Assembly: GCA_031549325.1 (NCBI GenBank)
Contig: JAVBQA010000017.1
Coordinates: 1-19,168 of the forward strand
DNA length: 19,168 bases
DNA from: JAJDGF01 sp031549325
GTDB taxonomy: Bacteria; Bacillota; Clostridia; Christensenellales; Aristaeellaceae
Reading direction: 5' to 3'
The first letter of the stretch is position 1, and every line of letters starts with the position of its first letter. The notes below the pieces were generated by a model. The model had not been told where the DNA came from and did no database searches. It saw only the letters and a list, made by a program, of their open reading frames with translations. Shown here piece by piece: positions 7,937 to 17,407 of this stretch. Made by a program: the position numbers and the translations under genes.

Positions 7937-8005
7937 TAAGGTACACTTATTAATCTAGAATTGCCCTGATTGTTCGAAATTATTCACAAACGAGGTAGAT
8001 GCGAC

Positions 8006-11000
8006 ATGATGTTTGCAGAGTCGGCAAAGAAGGGCCTCGCACTGCTGGTCGCGCTGGTCATGCTCGCGGGTTGTCTGGATGCGCCCGTGTGGGCCGAGGC
8101 GGCCCCGCAGCCAATCGAAGCTGCCGTGGATTACGCGCCTTCAACGCTGACGCATTCGGATCTGGCCGCCGAGCGGTTATCCGCGCCCTTGCAGGCGCCA
8201 GTCGTGGCCAAGGCGGCCGCCCAATCTGACGCCAAGCCGGACGCGGAGCCTGAAAAGGTTCCCGACGCGAAGCCGGAGGTCACGTTTATCAGCAGCGAGC
8301 CGCTGAGCATCATTCGCGTGCTTGGAATGCCTAACCATGTGCCGGTGTTGGAGGCGGGCTTCGATTCCTCGCGCGAAACCGATCAGGGGGAGATGCTCAC
8401 GATCGATCTGGACGGCGCGGTGACCGACGAGGACGACGACCCCATCGAATACTCGGTCAGCGCGGTGCCCGGCCATGGCAGCGCCAGCATCGACAGCGCT
8501 GTGCTGACGTATACCCCGGATGCCGCCTACCGCGGCGACGATAGCTTGACCATCTCGTCGACCGACGGCAAGAGCGACCCGGTCAGCATTGTCATCACGA
8601 TCACCGTGAGGCCAGTGAACCACCCGCCGGTGGTGCACCGCCAGACCAACGCCGAGACAATCGCCGAGGATGAGCCGGCAAAGTTCAACCTGGCCACCAT
8701 CGTGACCGATCCGGATGGCGATCCGCTGCGGTTCAAGTATGGCAAAACCGAGATCTCGGGCGACATAACGCTCCCGGGCGGCAAGTTCTCGATCGATGGA
8801 AACACGCTGGCCTTCACGCCCAAACGGTATTTTTTCGGTGCGGTGGAGTTTAAGATTGCGGTGGTCGACGAATCTGAATGCGAGCCTGATTCAAGCGCGC
8901 AGGACATTGGATTCCGAGTGACCGTGACTCCGGTCAACCACGCGCCTTGGTTTGTCTTTGACGATGAGAACATGGTCGATGATCAGATCGAATTCACCGG
9001 CAGCGAGGATCAGCCGCTGATCATCGGCTTCGAGGTGGACGACGACAAGACCGATTCGGCAGCCATCATGTTGCAGCAGCTCGTCAAGACCAATCCGGGG
9101 CTGTTCAGCGCGGTGGAGATCCAGCCAGTGAACGACGCAAAGCCCAGGCAGCGCCAGATCAAGCTCACGCCCGCACCCAACAAGAACGGCAGCGCCAAGA
9201 TGGAGCTCACCATCACAGATGGCTCGTTCCGCCCCAAACAGGAGATCACCATCGGCATCGCTCCGGTCAACGACCCGCCCGCGGCGGCCGACGTGACGTT
9301 TGGCTTCCCGGAACACGCGGCGGGCGTTACACATCAGGCCGGGGAGATCCTTGCGCACGCAGGCGACCCAGACCTGCACGACGCACCCTGCGTTGAGAGA
9401 TTGAGGATTCTCAAGAGTGATATCGATTACACTCCGGATGCGCGCAAGGGGAGCCTGACGTTTGCCTTTGAGACGATCGATGAAAAAGATGAGCTGACCG
9501 GATTTACGTTCGTGCCTACGCATTACTTCGATGGCGAGCTGGTTTTCGAGTACGCGGTCACCGACCAGACAGGCGAGAAGTCGGCGAAGAAGAAGGTTAC
9601 CATCAAAGCGGTTCCGGTGAACGACTCGCCGGTGGTCACGCAGGTCAGCTGCTCGGATTCGGATGTGACGCTGACGGAGATCACCGCAAACGAACGCTAC
9701 TCGGTTGTGTTCGGTGAGGACCGCTCCGCTGGCCCGATTCGGTTTGATTTTTCTGATCCGGAGACCGGGAACGCGGGGTTGCTGGTGACCGCCAGCGCCA
9801 GCAATCCGTCCATCGTGAACGATGCCGGCCTAATGCTGAACAAGACCGCCGGGGCCGGCTATGGCACGCTGAGCATCGTGCCGCTGCCCGATCAGAACGG
9901 CGCGCTGACCGTCACGCTCACCATCTCGGACGGCGAGCAGGAAGCCGCGGTCGTGTTTGACGTAACGGTCGAGCCGATGGAGGATGCGCCCGTCGCGCTG
10001 GATGACGCGTTCACCGTGGAAGCGGGCGTACCCACCAAGCTGCATCCGCTGGACAACGATTATGACGTTGACGGCGACGCACTGACGCCCGCGATCAAGA
10101 CGGGCCCGGCCCACGGGACGGCCAGCGTCAACCCTGACGGCACCATGACATACACCGCTGACCCTGGCTACTATGGCGCGGACACCATCACGTACATGGC
10201 CAATGACGGCAAGGCCGACAGCCATACCGCCACCATCGCCATTGCCGTAAATCCCCGCGATCTGGGGCCGCAGCTCGGACAGGCGGCAGATGTTGAGCTG
10301 GCCGTCTGGCGTGAGGACAAGGCGCCGGAAGAGGTGGCGCTGAACATTTCGGGCGTGCTGATGGCGAAGGGATATGTGCTTTCGGCCAGCGCGGGTGAGG
10401 GCACGCTGGTGACGGGCCTGCAGGTGAGCCCGGCCAGCGGCACCTGCGCCGACGGCAAGCCATTTAGCGCGGCGCTCAGGTTCAAGCTGGTACCGGATGC
10501 GGAGGGCACGGCCGTGGTAACCGTGACCGTCACCAGTGACGGCAAAAGCGACGCCATGAGCTTCCGTGTGCTCGTATACGAGAAGAACGAGAAGCCAGTG
10601 GCGAAGGCGTATGAGAAAACTTTGACAATGGGGGAGACCAGCGTTTTCCCAGTCGTCACAGATGCGGCGGATGACGACAAAACGGGCCTGAAGATCCAGC
10701 GTCTTCGCTGCATCAATGGCGCTGCTCTGGGCACGATGACCATCGATGACGACAAGCTGCGTTACAATTCTTCTATGAGCGCCAGGGGGCCCTGGACGGC
10801 GGAGTATGAGTACGTCCTGGTGGACAAAGGCGGCTTGGCCAGCGATGTGGTTACACAAGGCGCCGAAAAGCGCGGCTACATCAGGATGACCATCACGCCC
10901 AAGGATCGCCCGCCGGTGGCGAGAAGAGATGTATATGTGCTCCCTTATGATGATTGGGATAACTACACCTTATCGCCCAATCCGCTGGCGAATGATGAAG

Positions 11001-14000
11001 ATCCCGATATGGGCGACATTTCGACAATTCAGTTCGAAAAACTCACTGTCGAGACAGATTATGGGTGGATGGAAGTCGAGGATGGCGCCAACGCGTATCT
11101 CCCGGACGGACCAGGCTTGTACTTATTCCATTATATCTGCTCCACCAAGCACGATGGTGTGCGTACGGAATCCAACGAAGGTGAGATCTGGATTTTCATT
11201 GAGGATTCAACAAACAAGGCGCCCCTGTTAGCGCTGGACGAGAGCTATTGGGTGCGGGAGGACGAGCATGACGCCGACGCGCTGCATGTGGATCTGAACG
11301 CGCTCATCAAAGGCGATCCGCGCCTTGGGTTGCTGGCTTTTGCGGAGGGAACGCCGAGCAACACGGCGGCCAACGCGGAGAACGGAATCTCACCGAGTGA
11401 CCCGATCGCCATGTTCGCCCACGGTCCGGCAGAAGGTGTGAAGGATGAGCAATACTGGTTCGATTTGAAGACCCTGCCCGACATGAACGGCGACGTCGAG
11501 ATCAGCTATGGGGCGGACAATGGCGTGGGTTCCGCTAATTATGTGGGCAAAACCGGCGGCGCGAGCACAGGCAAGCTGACCGTTCATATCGAGCCGGTGA
11601 ACGATTCGCCAGTGGCGCATGGCATCTTTAAAGACGAATCGACGGCTGGGATCGCGGTGGACGACCCGACGCAGGGCGTGATCGGGCAACCAATTGTGGC
11701 TTACGCATACATCTCCGACATCGACAATCTGGACGAGAATCTCATCATCAGCGCGAACTCCAGCAGCGATCTGGTGATCGGCTCGTCGTCGATCGGTTTG
11801 GCGAAGGTGGGAACACACCTGTGGAAGCTCACCCTGACGCCGGAACGCGCCGGAGCGACCACAATCTCGGTGTCGGCCAGCGACGGCTATCTGGAGTCGG
11901 ATGTCATGAGATTCCGGGTGGTCGTGCCGCAAGCCGCCATGGAGTTTGGGCCAGCGGTTAGCGAGCTGGGCGGCGAGATCGCTGAAGATACGTTTTATGC
12001 CGTCAGTGTCAACACGACCGCTTCCAATCCCCATGGGCTGAACGCGACCATCGTCATCGACAGCGTAGACGAGGGCGACATGATCGGCGGGGACGGGGGC
12101 GGCAGATGCGAAGTCGTCGGCAAGAAGATCGTGTACGCACCGGCGGCCAACGCATTCCACAGGGAGACTGACGGCATGGTGACGATCACCTACCATCTCG
12201 AGGCGGAAGCGATCAGGTCGGATGCTGGGACGATCAAGATTCATGTGTACCCGCAGAATGACAAACCCGAGATTCTGAACCTGCTGCCCATACACATCGC
12301 GCCCGAAGACGGCCCGGATGGCGACGGCCGCTATGCCGTTGCGTTTGATGTGAACGACCCGGATCTTGGGTATCTTTGGGATGGCGCGAGTGTCGGCAAG
12401 AATGACAACGCGCTTGTGTTTGGCGCGGAGCTTGACGATGATTCAGATCCGCGCGTTGAGGCGGTCGACGTCACGTCTGTTCAGACAGGCGTCAGCTACA
12501 AAGTCACCCTGACGCTGCATTTGAAAAAAGATGCAAGCCACGGGGAGAATCAAAACACCACGATCAGCGTGACGGCCAGCAACGGGATGGACAAGACCAG
12601 CAATGCCAGCTTCGACCTGCACATCACACCGGTGAACGACGGGCCGTATCCGAACCCGGCCAATCAGGAAGCACCGACAGAAAAGCTTGACGGACTGTGG
12701 CTGATCGAGCGCGAGATACCGGAGGATCACACCCACTCGGAGAACTTCGCCGCGCTGTTCAAGGACGTGGAGAACGATCCGCTGAGCATCGTGCGCGTCG
12801 CGCCCTATCCGGCCTGCCTGCATGCGGGGGAGACCCTGTCGGTCTCGGACAGCAAAGCGCACTATAAGCCGCCGGTCAATTTCTGCACCCAGGACAGCAC
12901 GGCAGACGCCCAGCACTGCTGGTATCTGGTGACGGTCAGCGACAGCCACGGCGCCCAGGCCGAGTGCGTGGTGAAGCTGAACGTCACCCCGGTAAACGAT
13001 GCGCCGACGGTTAAGAACATCATCAAAAACGTGGCTGAGAACACCAATGACGCGGACGGGATACTGCAGATTGACCTTACGCAGGATGTGCATGATGTGG
13101 ACAACCTGTTTGACGAGCTGACCATCGCCTTCGCCCCTGCGGATCCGGCGACGGCCGAGCCCGCCAAGGTAAGGATCTTCGATTATGACCCCGCCACCGG
13201 CCTGCTCACCTTTCAGACTGTAAAATACTGGAACGGCACGGTGACGGTGCACTATAAAGCCACCGATCCAGGGGATCTGTTCCATGAGGGAACCATCACC
13301 ATCCATGTGACGCCGGTGAATAACCCGCCGATTGTCGCGTTTGATGATGGCACGGCGGGTTGGGAAAACAACGAAAGCCAGGGCGCTGTCACCTGGATGC
13401 TGAACGAAGACACCGCGTTTGGCGACGCACCGAACCCGTTCCGCTTCCGCGTGTGGGATCCGGACCGCGCGGGCGCAGTGGGGTTGCTGATGGAGTATGA
13501 GGTGCTCAGCGTCGATGGCCAGACGCCCGCCGTGACCGCTGCGCGGCTGCTCCCGAAAGACGCAAACCATATTCAGTATGGCGGCGAAGGGGAGAACAAA
13601 ACGTTCCGCTTCCAACCGACAGCGGATCATTTCGGGATCGTTCAGATCAGGGTCACGCTGGACGACGGCGTGAACCCCGCCGTTCATCAGACCGTCAGCG
13701 TGCAGATCAACCCATTGAACGACCCGGTCGCCATGGCCGATGAGGCGCGCACCATCGACGAGGACGCAGGCATTGCGGACGACTCCATTCAAGGCAGCGA
13801 CCCCAAATTCGGTGAGACGGCTCACGACAAGCTGCGCTACAAAATTACGCAGGCCCCGCAGCACGGCGTCGCCGCACTGATCGGCGCGGCGCCCCAGGCT
13901 GATGGCAAGCAGCACTGGAGCTATACGCCCGACGCCGACTTCTTCGGCACAGATGCGTTCAAGATCACCGTGTGGGACGCAGGGCTCGGACAGACGCCGG

Positions 14001-16690
14001 TGGACGTGGACAACCCGCCCATGGATGGTTCGGTGTCAAGCCGCGAGGCCACGGTGACGATCGCCGTCAACCCGGTCAACGATCCGCCGTATAAGCCCGC
14101 CGAGGTGGCGCTGAACGCCATCCGGTACAGCCACGCCGTGGAGGCCACCAACCAGGTGGTGCTCAGCTTTAGCTCGCCTGACCCGTGGGATCGCCCGGGC
14201 GAGACCGGGCGCGCCGACATCAGTTATGAAATCGAGTGCTGCATCGACGGCGGCACCAACTGGATTGCCGCCGCCGGCGCGCTGGTCGCGCCCTCGGAGG
14301 GGAATGGCTGGGCGGGTTCGCTGCGCTTCACCGCGCCAGCGGGCAACAGCGACAATTTCAGCGTGCGTATCCGTGCGGTGGACGATGGCAAGGCCGACGG
14401 CAGCAAGTCGGACGCCGGCGCACAACTGAAGTCGGGAGATGTCACGCTGACCGCCAAGCTGGACAGCGCCGCGCCGCTGGCATCGAGTGAGGTCGCGCCC
14501 AGCGACTGGATCAACATGTATTCCGATCCGCAGACCGCCATCATCACGCTCACCGCCACTGACCAGGTGGGCACGCTGCCCGGCGCCACCGGCATCGCCA
14601 CCATGCCCGCACCTGCGGGCGCGACGCCGGGCACGTCGTCTGGGAACAAGTATCCGTATACTGTGAGCAGCTTTGGGCCGTTCACATTCACCGTCACCGA
14701 CAACGTGGGGAATGTGGCAGCGGAAGGCCCGATCACCGTGCGGTTCGACCGTCTGCCGCCCATCCTCTCCGGCGTGCCCAGCGGTATTGTGCCCGCTGGC
14801 AACGACATGGAGCATCCAATTAGGCTGGCGCTATCGGCGGATGACCAGCAGCAAACCGCAAGCGACCTCATGAGCGGCATGAATGGCGGCGTGCGCTGCT
14901 ATGTGACGCAGAATACGACCCGCCCGCCGGTGATGGCGTGGGAGAACTATTCAGCGCCTATTGAGCTGAATCAGCAGGGAACATGGTATGTGTTCGCCGA
15001 GGCGCAGGACATGGCCGGCAACGTGATGATCACCCGGTTTGGGCCATACAGCATCGGCAACCAGCCCCCCAGGTTCGACCACGCGCTCGCGGACAAAACC
15101 ACGCCCGAGGACACGCCCATCATCATCGCGGTGCCGGTCAAAGACGATCGGAGCGTCGCCTATCTGTCGCTCTCGGCCAGCGCGGACGACGGGGGAGCGC
15201 TGCTGAGGACATTCAATGTCGCGGAGGACATAGACAACGGCCAGTTCCTGCTGACGATCACGCCGATGGCCGACAAGTATGGCGATGCTTTGATCACGCT
15301 GGTACTGGAGGACGGAGACGGCGGCGAGGTGGACGCCACGTTCACGCTCTATGTCACTCCGGTGAACGATCCGCCGACCACAGGCAACCGGACGGGCAGC
15401 GTCTATGCCGGCGGCGCCTACAGCGACACCATTCCGGCCAGCGACGCGATGGATCTGCCCGATTACGCCGCGGGCAGCTTTAGCTTTGAGTGTATCGGAT
15501 CCAATCTGCCCCGGCACGGCACACTGAGCTTGAATGGCACGACAGGCGCGTTCACCTACACGCCGGATGCGGGTTACGTCGGCCAGGACGCGTTCTACGT
15601 AAAGGTCTCTGAAGGCGCAGGTTACCCGGTGAATGTGATGCCGGGCGCGTTGCCGGCGGGCACAGAAGACGCGGGCGACAACAAGTTCGCCGTGTGGGCG
15701 ACGGTGGTGGTCGCGGTGACCAATCCGCCTCAGATCCAGCCGCCGCCGACACCCGAGGCGACCCCGGCGCCCACGCCCACGCCGGAACCCACCGCGATGC
15801 CAAAGCCCACAAGCACCGTGAAGCCCGCGGCGTCGCCCAAGCCCACAAGCACGCCGGGCAGCACGGGGACCCATACGCCCGCGCCGATGCCGCTGGGCAG
15901 GCAACCGGGACTGTCGATCCCGACGGGCGGCACGACCGGGGATGGCGATGGCCTGGAGGGCATTGTGCCGGTTGCCGATGTGCCCGCGTTCCGCTGGCTG
16001 GACGGGGTGGATCTTGACAAACTGGGCATTGCGGCGGATGCCATGGCCGCGATCGCGTGCACGAATGGACTCACCATCGAGAATGTCAACCAGCTGCTGA
16101 CCCGCATATGGAACGGCGAGCTGACCTACGAGTACACCGTCCGGGAGCTGGACGAAACGCTGGACATGCCGTTCCAGATGCTGCTGCCCATTGAGCTTGA
16201 GCAGACCGATTGGGACAGCTTGCCCGAGCAGAGGCTGAGACTGCCGCTGATCGCCAAGGGTGAATGCCTGATCGGGCATGTTGGGATCCGTCGCGAAACC
16301 ATTCGAAACGAGAAGAACGAGGAACAGAGGGGCTACACATTCGAGCTGGACATGCAGCCCTTCGTTGCCTATGACGCGCGCTATGCGGCTGTGCATGTTG
16401 CCAAGTCGCCCCAGCAGGTGCGCATGATTGAGGCGCAGAGAATGGCGGAGCGGGATTTCGAGACGCAGCAGATCTGGCATGTCGGCGCTTTTATTCCCGA
16501 GCAGGCGCTGACCGGGGCGCTGATGCTGTATGTGGCGGTGCCTTGCGTGTTCGCGCCGTCCCAGCAGACTCAATATCAGCGCGACCAGGAGCGGCTGCAG
16601 CAGGAAACCGACCAGACCCAAACCCGCATTGAGAACGAGAAGACGGGGCTGACCCGGGGAGCTGCCCTGGGCGAATGGATTTTCCGCTGA
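8006..16690 (+). CDS. Giant secreted tandem cadherin/Ig-like repeat protein
   Basis: The 2894-residue protein opens with a signal sequence (two Lys, a hydrophobic core, then LAGC with Cys23). This reads as a lipobox, though a type I cleavage site near VWAEA is also possible. From about residue 85 to 2570 it is a chain of about 20 modules of 95-130 residues. Most end in a strand and a P-V-N-D/H-x-P hinge, as in the bacterial Ig/cadherin-like Big_9 and Cadherin_5 families. Acidic stretches such as DPDGDPLRF and DYDVDGD suit calcium binding at the joints. Modules near 2160-2350 differ and carry DNVGN and DMAGN turns. A Pro/Thr linker (about 2575-2635) leads to an unrecognised C-terminal domain (about 2650-2894) ending in a Gln/Glu-rich coiled-coil-like stretch. 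There is no LPXTG sorting signal, C-terminal membrane helix or RTX repeat. ATG 8006 follows GAGG (7992-7995); the upstream TTG at 7970 would hide the signal peptide. The likely role is adhesion or matrix building; no enzyme motif is seen. Confidence 0.9.
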   Translation: MMFAESAKKGLALLVALVMLAGCLDAPVWAEAAPQPIEAAVDYAPSTLTHSDLAAERLSAPLQAPVVAKAAAQSDAKPDAEPEKVPDAKPEVTFISSEPLSIIRVLGMPNHVPVLEAGFDSSRETDQGEMLTIDLDGAVTDEDDDPIEYSVSAVPGHGSASIDSAVLTYTPDAAYRGDDSLTISSTDGKSDPVSIVITITVRPVNHPPVVHRQTNAETIAEDEPAKFNLATIVTDPDGDPLRFKYGKTEISGDITLPGGKFSIDGNTLAFTPKRYFFGAVEFKIAVVDESECEPDSSAQDIGFRVTVTPVNHAPWFVFDDENMVDDQIEFTGSEDQPLIIGFEVDDDKTDSAAIMLQQLVKTNPGLFSAVEIQPVNDAKPRQRQIKLTPAPNKNGSAKMELTITDGSFRPKQEITIGIAPVNDPPAAADVTFGFPEHAAGVTHQAGEILAHAGDPDLHDAPCVERLRILKSDIDYTPDARKGSLTFAFETIDEKDELTGFTFVPTHYFDGELVFEYAVTDQTGEKSAKKKVTIKAVPVNDSPVVTQVSCSDSDVTLTEITANERYSVVFGEDRSAGPIRFDFSDPETGNAGLLVTASASNPSIVNDAGLMLNKTAGAGYGTLSIVPLPDQNGALTVTLTISDGEQEAAVVFDVTVEPMEDAPVALDDAFTVEAGVPTKLHPLDNDYDVDGDALTPAIKTGPAHGTASVNPDGTMTYTADPGYYGADTITYMANDGKADSHTATIAIAVNPRDLGPQLGQAADVELAVWREDKAPEEVALNISGVLMAKGYVLSASAGEGTLVTGLQVSPASGTCADGKPFSAALRFKLVPDAEGTAVVTVTVTSDGKSDAMSFRVLVYEKNEKPVAKAYEKTLTMGETSVFPVVTDAADDDKTGLKIQRLRCINGAALGTMTIDDDKLRYNSSMSARGPWTAEYEYVLVDKGGLASDVVTQGAEKRGYIRMTITPKDRPPVARRDVYVLPYDDWDNYTLSPNPLANDEDPDMGDISTIQFEKLTVETDYGWMEVEDGANAYLPDGPGLYLFHYICSTKHDGVRTESNEGEIWIFIEDSTNKAPLLALDESYWVREDEHDADALHVDLNALIKGDPRLGLLAFAEGTPSNTAANAENGISPSDPIAMFAHGPAEGVKDEQYWFDLKTLPDMNGDVEISYGADNGVGSANYVGKTGGASTGKLTVHIEPVNDSPVAHGIFKDESTAGIAVDDPTQGVIGQPIVAYAYISDIDNLDENLIISANSSSDLVIGSSSIGLAKVGTHLWKLTLTPERAGATTISVSASDGYLESDVMRFRVVVPQAAMEFGPAVSELGGEIAEDTFYAVSVNTTASNPHGLNATIVIDSVDEGDMIGGDGGGRCEVVGKKIVYAPAANAFHRETDGMVTITYHLEAEAIRSDAGTIKIHVYPQNDKPEILNLLPIHIAPEDGPDGDGRYAVAFDVNDPDLGYLWDGASVGKNDNALVFGAELDDDSDPRVEAVDVTSVQTGVSYKVTLTLHLKKDASHGENQNTTISVTASNGMDKTSNASFDLHITPVNDGPYPNPANQEAPTEKLDGLWLIEREIPEDHTHSENFAALFKDVENDPLSIVRVAPYPACLHAGETLSVSDSKAHYKPPVNFCTQDSTADAQHCWYLVTVSDSHGAQAECVVKLNVTPVNDAPTVKNIIKNVAENTNDADGILQIDLTQDVHDVDNLFDELTIAFAPADPATAEPAKVRIFDYDPATGLLTFQTVKYWNGTVTVHYKATDPGDLFHEGTITIHVTPVNNPPIVAFDDGTAGWENNESQGAVTWMLNEDTAFGDAPNPFRFRVWDPDRAGAVGLLMEYEVLSVDGQTPAVTAARLLPKDANHIQYGGEGENKTFRFQPTADHFGIVQIRVTLDDGVNPAVHQTVSVQINPLNDPVAMADEARTIDEDAGIADDSIQGSDPKFGETAHDKLRYKITQAPQHGVAALIGAAPQADGKQHWSYTPDADFFGTDAFKITVWDAGLGQTPVDVDNPPMDGSVSSREATVTIAVNPVNDPPYKPAEVALNAIRYSHAVEATNQVVLSFSSPDPWDRPGETGRADISYEIECCIDGGTNWIAAAGALVAPSEGNGWAGSLRFTAPAGNSDNFSVRIRAVDDGKADGSKSDAGAQLKSGDVTLTAKLDSAAPLASSEVAPSDWINMYSDPQTAIITLTATDQVGTLPGATGIATMPAPAGATPGTSSGNKYPYTVSSFGPFTFTVTDNVGNVAAEGPITVRFDRLPPILSGVPSGIVPAGNDMEHPIRLALSADDQQQTASDLMSGMNGGVRCYVTQNTTRPPVMAWENYSAPIELNQQGTWYVFAEAQDMAGNVMITRFGPYSIGNQPPRFDHALADKTTPEDTPIIIAVPVKDDRSVAYLSLSASADDGGALLRTFNVAEDIDNGQFLLTITPMADKYGDALITLVLEDGDGGEVDATFTLYVTPVNDPPTTGNRTGSVYAGGAYSDTIPASDAMDLPDYAAGSFSFECIGSNLPRHGTLSLNGTTGAFTYTPDAGYVGQDAFYVKVSEGAGYPVNVMPGALPAGTEDAGDNKFAVWATVVVAVTNPPQIQPPPTPEATPAPTPTPEPTAMPKPTSTVKPAASPKPTSTPGSTGTHTPAPMPLGRQPGLSIPTGGTTGDGDGLEGIVPVADVPAFRWLDGVDLDKLGIAADAMAAIACTNGLTIENVNQLLTRIWNGELTYEYTVRELDETLDMPFQMLLPIELEQTDWDSLPEQRLRLPLIAKGECLIGHVGIRRETIRNEKNEEQRGYTFELDMQPFVAYDARYAAVHVAKSPQQVRMIEAQRMAERDFETQQIWHVGAFIPEQALTGALMLYVAVPCVFAPSQQTQYQRDQERLQQETDQTQTRIENEKTGLTRGAALGEWIFR
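8255..15737 (+). repeat. Tandem cadherin/Ig-like module array within the giant gene
   Basis: Module hinges of the form P-V-N-D/H-x-P or a degraded version occur near bases 8610, 8930, 9262, 9612, 9974, 10250, 10583, 10898, 11206, 11592, 12250, 12629, 12989, 13313, 13711, 14071, 15058, 15360 and 15718. Spacing is about 280-400 bases where hinges are consecutive, with extra modules lacking the motif near 11920 and 14480-14760. The modules are diverged in DNA and protein sequence, so the array is old and not a recent tandem duplication. YTPD/YTAD followed by G-x-D is the second recurrent motif, best seen near residues 171, 715, 1972 and 2514. Confidence 0.85.
15727..15909 (+). other. Pro/Thr-rich linker of the giant protein
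   Basis: About 60 residues consist almost only of P, T, A, S, K and E, with repeated TPTP, PKPTST and TPxP units. Such stretches are extended, flexible and often glycosylated in exported proteins. It separates the module chain from the C-terminal domain. In Bacillota a Pro/Thr region usually precedes a cell-wall anchor; here an unfamiliar soluble domain follows. Confidence 0.85.
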
Positions 16691-16741
16691 CGAAATAAGC
16701 AAAGAGCATTCGGGATAGAAAAGGCAAAATAGAGGCAGGTG

Positions 16742-17022
16742 ATGAAGATGCTGGAACGAGAGAAAAAGAACCGCGAGGCGGTGGAGTTCATTAACACACA
16801 TATATGGTCTGCCGTCGCTGCGGCGGACGGCGGAAGAAGTGAGCATGAATATCGCGTACCGGTGGTTTTGGGGTACATGATCAACGAGCCGACGCCAGAC
16901 TCTTCGACGATCAGCTACAACTTCAAGCACCGGTGTCAAGAGGAGACGGTGGAGAAGATCTTCAGATGGGTCCTCGGCGAGATCGCGAGCGCGGGCTACT
17001 TGTCGGCGGACGCGGTGTTCGT
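16742..17022 (+). pseudogene. Decayed internal fragment of an IS1182-type transposase
   Basis: From 16803 to 17022 the DNA encodes a middle piece of an IS1182/DUF772-type transposase, split over two frames. One frame (16803-16868) gives YGLPSLRRTAEEVSMNIAYR followed by WF. After loss of one T in the run at 16866-16869, the next frame gives LGYMINEPTPDSSTISYNF and onward to SAGYLSADAVFV. In intact relatives this last motif is followed by D-x-T-H-I-K, which is absent because the sequence joins a histidine kinase at about 17023. Another shift occurs near 16803. The first 20 codons (16742-16802) follow a good ribosome binding site but are not clearly transposase. A 98-codon frame from 16739 to 17035 stays open by chance and is unlikely to make a useful protein. 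The rest of the element is missing. Confidence 0.8.
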
Positions 17023-17350
17023 GACGCGGCATTGATCGAAGCGCTGCTGATCAACCTGATCGTGAACAGCGTTCGCGCATCCGAGTCTGGGCAGCAGATT
17101 GAGCTGACTGCCGAGCTGCATGGCGGTACACCGTGCCTTCTGGTCTCAGACCATGGCGCGGCATGACGCAGGAGCAGTCCGCCCACGCCACGGAGGTGGT
17201 TTATCGCACCGACAAGGCGCGCTCCCGCCAGAACGGCGGCGCGGTGCTAGGGTTGGCGCTGGTCGAGCAGATCGCTGACGCACACGGAGCAGAATTGACC
17301 ATTGATAGCGCAATCGGACTGGGCACCACAGTCCGAATCGAGTTTACAAA
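17023..17350 (+). pseudogene. C-terminal ATPase remnant of a sensor histidine kinase, frameshifted
   Basis: This is the HATPase_c part of a two-component sensor kinase, about 110 residues. The N box is ALIEALLINLIVNSVRAS (from 17026), the D box VSDHG (to 17157), and the G2 region NGGAVLGLALVEQIADAHGA followed by GLGTTVRIEF (to about 17345). One base is missing between DHG and GMTQEQ near 17158-17162, moving the reading frame and creating a TGA at 17164-17166. The sensor, membrane and phospho-accepting His parts are absent; the sequence upstream is transposase. It therefore cannot act as a kinase. After IEFTN the frame runs on to 17474 without recognisable kinase sequence. No response regulator lies in the window. 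Confidence 0.85.
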
Positions 17351-17407
17351 TCGGGGCTACCGGACGGCGGGGTTGTCACCCAGCAGCCTGCGCCAAGCGC
17401 TGGGCGC

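Noticed and set aside
7970..8005. TTG 7970 as start of the giant gene
   Set aside because: It would place 12 charged residues before the signal sequence and has no ribosome binding site; ATG 8006 has GAGG upstream.
8006..16690. RTX/type I secretion or sortase-anchored adhesin
   Set aside because: No GGxGxD nonapeptides, no LPXTG-like motif and no C-terminal hydrophobic helix are present.
14951..17032. 693-codon minus-strand open frame, and similar long antisense frames at 12443-13915, 9830-10858, 3936-5513 and 137-1594
   Set aside because: They oppose clear genes. The products are rich in Arg, His, Gly and Val without domains, as expected from the reverse reading of GC-biased codons.
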